A stretch of DNA of 64,000 nucleotides from RPQJ01 sp963731105 (lineage in GTDB: Bacteria > Pseudomonadota > Gammaproteobacteria > Steroidobacterales > Steroidobacteraceae), in NCBI GenBank assembly GCA_963731105.1, contig CAVSUM010000020.1, forward strand, positions 3,194-67,193. Reading direction: 5' to 3'. Of this stretch, positions 57,288-64,000 are shown in pieces (the stretch's first letter is position 1; each line of letters opens with the position of its first letter). Both the position numbers and the translations under genes were made by a program. The notes below the pieces were generated by a model. The model did no database searches. It worked only from the letters and a program-made list of their open reading frames with translations, and was not told the DNA's origin.

Positions 57288-58131
57288 GTGGATAAGTCCT
57301 TGAGAATCAAAGCACTCGCGTTGAGCCTGCTGGTGGCGCTGGCGCCGCTGTCCGCCGGGGCCGTGGCCAAGCGTCGAGTCGAAGTCGCAGTCCATCCCGG
57401 ACCTGCGCTCCAACGCCTTCTACATCCTCGATTCCTCCGGCTCGAAGGTGCTCGCGGCACGCAACGAGCAGACCGCCGTGCCGATCGCCTCCATCACCAA
57501 GCTGATGACGGCGCTGGTCGTGCTCGAGGCCCGCCAGCGGATGGACCAGACGATCACCATCACGCGCGACGACGTCCGCGAGACCCCGGGCAGCCGCTCA
57601 CGCCTGGCGCCGGGCGCCCGGCTGAGCCGGTCCGATCTCCTGCACCTTGCGTTGATGTCCTCGGAGAATCGTGCGGCGCATGCGCTGTGTCGCGCCTACC
57701 CGGGTGGCATGCAGGCTTGCGTGCGCGCCATGAACCGCAAGGCCAAGGCACTCGGCATGAAGTCGGCGCGGTTCGTCGAGCCGACCGGATTGTCGAGCAG
57801 CAACGTGTCGAGCCCCGTCGACCTCGCCAAGCTGGTGCGGGCGGCAGCGGCGAATCCAACGGTCCGCAGGTTCTCGACGGACCCGGACCACACCGTGAAC
57901 ATCAATGGGCGCGCGCTCGAATTCCGCAGCACGAACTCGCTGGTCAAGAAGCCCGACTGGCAGGTCACGGTGCAGAAGACCGGCTACAACGCCGAGGCGG
58001 GCCGCTGCCTGGTGATGCAGGCCGTCATCGACGGCCGCGACGTGGTCATCATCCTGCTCAATTCCTGGGGCACGCTCACGCGCATCGGCGATGCGAACCG
58101 CGTCCGCCAGTGGCTGGAGTCGGGCGCCTAG
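57288..58131 (+). CDS. D-alanyl-D-alanine endopeptidase (PBP7-like), one frameshift
   Basis: About 280 residues. The signal peptide LRIKALALSLLVALAPLSAG starts at GTG 57288; an upstream ATG at 57222 would overlap the divergent promoter region. After an inferred extra base near 57368 (GTGGCCAAG) the frame reads SIPDLRSNAFYILDSSG. Catalytic motifs: SITK (Ser-x-x-Lys), SSEN (S-x-N) and KTG in VQKTGYNAEAG. Low-molecular-mass PBPs of this class cut peptide cross-links. Length minus one gives 281 codons. Confidence 0.88.
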
Positions 58132-58903
58132 CGCGGAGGCGTCGGGGACGTCGTGCATTCTGCAATCTGTTCCTCGAGCGGCGTCGTGTCCTTGGTCCCA
58201 CGGCCGCAGCGTCTCGAGGTCACGCAGGTAGTTCTGCTTGAGACGTTCGAGTGCGTACCACTGGGCGGTGGCCACGGCCGCCTCGTTGCGCGCCAGGTCC
58301 AACAGCTGGCTGCGCCGCGCGCGAATGCGCTCGATGGCCCGGCCCAGATCCGCATCGTCCTCGAAGGCCGGTGCCTCGCTACCCGGGGCGTAGCCGCGTA
58401 ACAGGCTGAACCCGGGCTGCAGCTGGGCAGGCATCAGTTCGTTGATCACGATCGGGTAGGCGCCCTGGATCCGCGCCACCTGGGCAAACAACACCCGCGG
58501 CCCTTCATACGTGCCCGCCAGGCTCAGGCCCGGGAATGAGTTCGTCGACGAGCCGCGCATTGCCCGAGTTCTGCAGCGCCTGGTACTGGTTGTCTGCCAG
58601 CCACGGCATCGCCGCCGACGTGCTGCGGGCGAACGATTGCAGCAAGGCGGCCGGGTCTGCCACTTCCGGCGCCGGATCCTGCAGGAATCGCAGCACGACC
58701 TGCAGGCCGTCGAACTTCCGTTGCAGGTTGCGAGATCGGATGCGTTCCACGCTGCAGAGATTGCTGCGCAGCTCGGTGGCGACGTTGGACAGGTGCTCGC
58801 CCACGACCCTGAGCTCCTCGCGATCCTGGCGCCACTGGTCCACGCCGAGCGCCAGCAGGATGCCGATCACGATGATGAGCAGTTCCGCTGCCATTCGCTT
58901 CAT
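58128..58903 (-). CDS. DUF6090-like membrane-anchored protein, two frameshifts
   Basis: About 257 residues. One N-terminal helix, MAAELLIIVIGILLALGVDQ, then WRQDREELRVVGEHLSNVAT and a helical extracytoplasmic domain. This I-GI-LAL-VD-W start is shared with the 60937 gene and resembles DUF6090. Frames break near 58538 and 58194 (CTTGGTCC on the plus strand). Convergent with PBP7, stop codons overlapping. It follows the TIR-TPR gene by 39 bases on the same strand. Function unknown; its pairing with the TIR gene suggests a joint role. Confidence 0.65.
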
Positions 58904-58942
58904 GCGTGGCCCTCGCCGGTTCGCTCTGCGGGGGGCGCGGTG

Positions 58943-60760
58943 CTACTCGGCTGGTGCCGCAGCCGGGCGGCTTTTCATCACGCGCAGCAGGTCGACGTAC
59001 GCAGGTTCGTCGCGCAGCGGTATGAGGTCCGGATCATTCTGCATCCAGCCGACGTTGGTGTATCCCGCCTCGACGGCCTGGCGCAGCGTGTCGATGGCGC
59101 GGCTCGATTCGCCGAGGCTCGCATACATGCATGCGGCGTTGTAGAGCATGTGCGGATCGCCAGGAGTCAGCGTCAGCGCCTTGGTCCCCTCGCGAATGGC
59201 CTCCTCCCGGCGCCCGGCCCGGCCGAGCTGATTGGCGTAGATCAGCCGTGCGCGTGAATCGTCCGGGTTCTGCAGCAGGTAGTTCGGCATGATCTCGAGC
59301 AGCCGGCGATAGGCGACGTCCGCTTCCCCGGCCAGCCCAAGCCCGAGGCACGTCTGTGCAACGTCGAGGTGTCCCGCATAGAAGCTCGGCTTGATCTCGG
59401 CGACCCGGCGGAACAGTTCCAGCGCCTGCTCGAGCTTGCCCTCGGTGAAGTAGATCCGCCCGAGCGTCCAGTGCGCGATGAAGTCGTCGGGATCGATTTC
59501 GATCGCCTTGGTGCAGGAGGCGGTGGCCTGGTTCAGCTTGCCCCAGAGGAAATACGACAGTCCCATGGCCCGGTACGCTTCGGACAGGTTGTTGTCGTAC
59601 ATCAGGGCCTTGAAGCTGAGCTCCTGCGCGAGCTCCCGATAGCGGTCCTCGCGCGCGATCAGCTGGTACATCTGGCCGTAGGCGCTGGAGCATCCCGCGT
59701 AGGCGGCCGCGTAACGCGAGTCGAGCTCGATGGCCTTCTCGAACAGCTGGATCGCGTATTCGACGCTGCTCTTGGTCAGGCGGTAGAGCTGGTCCTGGCC
59801 GCGGAGATAGAGGTCGTACGCCTCCGCATTGAGCGTCGGCCGCTTGGTCAGCGACAGCTTTTCCGAGAAGCTGAGCTTGAGCTTCAGCGCTTCGACGATC
59901 TGCTGGGCGACCTGCTCCTGGATGTCGAACACGTCGTCGAGCTTGCCCTTGTAGGTGTTGCCCCACAGCTGCAGGTTGGTCGCGATGTCGACCAGCTGGA
60001 CCGTGACCCGCACCGAGTCCTGGAACCGGCGCACGCTGCCGCCGACGATGTACCGCGCGCCGAGGGTCTTGCCGATCGCGTGGATGTCCTGCCCGCGCCC
60101 CTTGTGCTGCATCGAGGCCCAGCGCGAGATCAGGTTGATTTCGCTGACCAGCGACAGCCTCGCGATCAGCTCCTCGGTGAGCCCGTCGCTGAAATAGTCC
60201 GTTTCCGGATCCGGACTGATGTTGTCGAACGGCAGCACAGCCACCGGCCCACCGTCGGGAATGGCTTCGGCGCCAGGTGCCGGATGCGCAGCGCTGGCCG
60301 TGCCGGGCCGCAGGTCGATCCCAACTGCAGCAACGGGCTGCGGCGGGGCGATCTTGACGCCCAGCGCTTCCAGCGAGCGAAGGATCGCAACCAGGTTCTC
60401 GTCGGGATCGCCGTTGTAGAACTCGATGTGCTGGATGCCGGCGAGCGGGTACTTGAGTCCAAGCGGGATCGTGGTCGGTTCGAGATGAACCGGCAGGATG
60501 TGCCCCTTGCGCTCGCTCGTCAGCATCACTTCCTTCGCCACGTTGTGCGAGCTGACGGCCGACGGCGTCACCATCAGCAGCAGCACCTTGGCGCCTTCGA
60601 GGGCGCGGACGATGGACTCGCCCCACAGCGCGGCGCCGTCGATGCTGCCCTGGTCGATCCAGAGGTTGACGCCGGCGGCCCGCAGCCTGCCCGCGAGGTC
60701 GAGCACGCGGGCCTTGTCCTCGCGCGAGTAGCTCAGGAAGACGTCTGCGGATTGCGCCAC
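58943..60760 (-). CDS. TIR domain - TolB/FlgO-like - TPR protein
   Basis: A 605-residue protein. Residues 1-125 are a TIR domain: DVFLSYSREDKARVLDLAGR, VNLWIDQGSIDGAALWGESI, VLLLMVTPSAVSSHNVAKEV. Residues 170-310, GPVAVLPFDNISPDPETDYF then SDGLTEELIARLSLV and ARYIVGGSVRR, form the sugar/cyclase-associated (TolB-N-like) domain. The rest is about seven TPR repeats (YAAAYAGCSSAYGQMYQL, AHWTLGRIYFTEGKLEQALE). The TIR may be an NADase or scaffold. Similar TIR-TPR proteins act in signalling and in defence. It is flanked by two DUF6090-like genes. Confidence 0.85.
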   Translation of the reverse strand: MAQSADVFLSYSREDKARVLDLAGRLRAAGVNLWIDQGSIDGAALWGESIVRALEGAKVLLLMVTPSAVSSHNVAKEVMLTSERKGHILPVHLEPTTIPLGLKYPLAGIQHIEFYNGDPDENLVAILRSLEALGVKIAPPQPVAAVGIDLRPGTASAAHPAPGAEAIPDGGPVAVLPFDNISPDPETDYFSDGLTEELIARLSLVSEINLISRWASMQHKGRGQDIHAIGKTLGARYIVGGSVRRFQDSVRVTVQLVDIATNLQLWGNTYKGKLDDVFDIQEQVAQQIVEALKLKLSFSEKLSLTKRPTLNAEAYDLYLRGQDQLYRLTKSSVEYAIQLFEKAIELDSRYAAAYAGCSSAYGQMYQLIAREDRYRELAQELSFKALMYDNNLSEAYRAMGLSYFLWGKLNQATASCTKAIEIDPDDFIAHWTLGRIYFTEGKLEQALELFRRVAEIKPSFYAGHLDVAQTCLGLGLAGEADVAYRRLLEIMPNYLLQNPDDSRARLIYANQLGRAGRREEAIREGTKALTLTPGDPHMLYNAACMYASLGESSRAIDTLRQAVEAGYTNVGWMQNDPDLIPLRDEPAYVDLLRVMKSRPAAAPAE

Positions 60761-60936
60761 TGTCGAGGCCTATTGCGTCCAGTGTCCTGTGGAGCGGGCA
60801 GGGCAGGCCGTGCAGCCATGCTGGGCGGCCAAGGCTAGCGGATCCGTGGCGAGGTAGAAGGATTCTCGGCGCACAGCCAACCTGTTGATCCAGCGGAGTT
60901 TCGATGTCCGCCTCGCTATCCGCGATGCCGCCCCGG

Positions 60937-61706
60937 TCAAGGGGCGGCTTCTGCCAGATAGGCGTCCAGCGACTGCGCCCGGTCGATCAGGTCCTGGAAC
61001 ATCGTCAGCTTGGAGTCGACGTCGGCAAGGCTGCGATTGAGGTCCAGCTCGATCTCAGGGATCGTAACCGCCGCAACGGCGGCGGACAGTTCGTCGGGCG
61101 ACAGCTCCAGCGAGCATTGCTGCGGCAGCGTCACCACCGGGGCTCCCTGCTCGTCGGTGCCCAGTCGTTCGGTGCATTTCTTCGTCATCTGCACCTGCAC
61201 CGCGTACGGCATGTGACGGCGCAGGCTTTCCCTGTAGGGCGGGATGTACCGCAGGATGACTTCCCGGGTTTGCGCGGTGAGGTAGAAGTTCGCCAGGCGC
61301 CGCCGCATGTCGACATCGGAGATCGAGTTGATGCCCCCCACCGCTAGCACCTCGTCGTAGGTGTTGCGCCCGAACGTGCGCGGCACAATCTGGCTGGCCT
61401 GGTACGCATCGATGAGGAACTGGGTGCCGATCTCCTCCGGGGGTCGCTCGAACGCGGCCAGCGCGTCCAGGGCGTGTGCCTTGACCCATTGGTAGTAGGC
61501 GATGCGGGCCTGCATGTCCGTGACGTTCGCCGCCAGGTCCTCGCGGATGCGAGTGATATAGGTCTGGGCCGTGTTCCGCTCCAGGCGCGCGGCATTCCAG
61601 TTGGCGACCTGGATGCCGATGAACACGCCGAAGACGACGATGACGAGCTCGATCGCGATGGCGAGCCAGTTCTGCGTCCTGAGGTTGTCACTGAGTCGGC
61701 GCAGGA

Positions 61707-61710
<4 letters not shown>
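60937..61710 (-). CDS. DUF6090-like membrane-anchored protein
   Basis: A 257-residue protein with an N-terminal helix, LAIAIELVIVVFGVFIGIQV, then ANWNAARLERNTAQTYITRI, and a helical domain (LRYIPPYRESLRRHMPYAV, QCSLELSPDELSAAVAAVTI). This is a paralogue of the 58128 gene. The frame is intact. The ATG overlaps the maeB stop by four bases. Unknown function. Confidence 0.75.
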
Positions 61711-63998
<2,288 letters not shown>

Positions 63999-64000
63999 GC

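Overview
The window is high-GC DNA from a gammaproteobacterium. The order pilR, pilS, sucC, sucD is the arrangement I know from Xanthomonadales and relatives, and the PDH-type genes, MaeB and the QmcA/NfeD pair fit. I cannot name the genus.

Layout. 1-14.3 kb is a surface-polysaccharide cluster: a FAD oxidoreductase, GtrA, two large membrane proteins (one GT39-like), UDP-glucuronate decarboxylase, a TagB/F-like phosphotransferase, a LicC-like nucleotidyltransferase, a HAD phosphatase, a methyltransferase, a flippase and the priming sugar-phosphate transferase on the minus strand. The PssD/PssE pair runs divergently, and a second methyltransferase overlaps the end of pilR. 14.3-22.2 kb holds pilR, a strip of toxin-antitoxin remnants, two tandem copies of pilS, and sucCD. 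22.4-23.9 kb is a tandem pair of higBA modules. 24.0-29.2 kb is a tightly overlapping operon for an acetyl-CoA synthetase, E1 alpha, E1 beta, E2 and an acyl carrier protein, with no E3. 29.2-33.6 kb is an AttEFGH-like ABC/FtsX/AttH system. 33.6-42.0 kb holds a zinc metallopeptidase, a DUF1496-like protein, a divergent GroEL, a PLP enzyme, a DUF1800/DUF1501 pair and a DksA-type zinc-finger protein. 42.0-50.5 kb contains tRNA-Phe, seven intact or decayed toxin-antitoxin loci, a CocE/S15 hydrolase and a lipoprotein. 50.5-64 kb holds a di-haem cytochrome c, a tandem thioredoxin-fold protein, NfeD/SPFH, a lytic transglycosylase, a CsbD-like protein, a ferritin-like protein, PBP7, a TIR-TPR protein flanked by two related membrane proteins, and MaeB.

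Two features colour everything. First, about 16 genes, including sucC, pilR and the whole PDH-like operon, carry single-base frameshifts, nearly always one extra base. Where I could check, the gene length minus the inferred extra bases is an exact multiple of three. Many shifts sit directly beside CAAG or CAG. I read these as residual assembly or basecalling errors, so the genes are listed as CDS with the shift noted. Second, the window is rich in repeats: a CCCTCTCCCGC palindrome family, a GGGGAC long-palindrome family, and a 1.54 kb tandem duplication of pilS.

Functional groups. The polysaccharide genes form one assembly pathway: activation, priming, flipping and decoration. PilS/PilR is the type IV pilus two-component pair. 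SucCD, the E1/E2 genes, AcsA and MaeB are central acetyl-CoA, pyruvate and TCA metabolism. The toxin-antitoxin loci are mainly decayed or duplicated, and antitoxins outnumber intact toxins.
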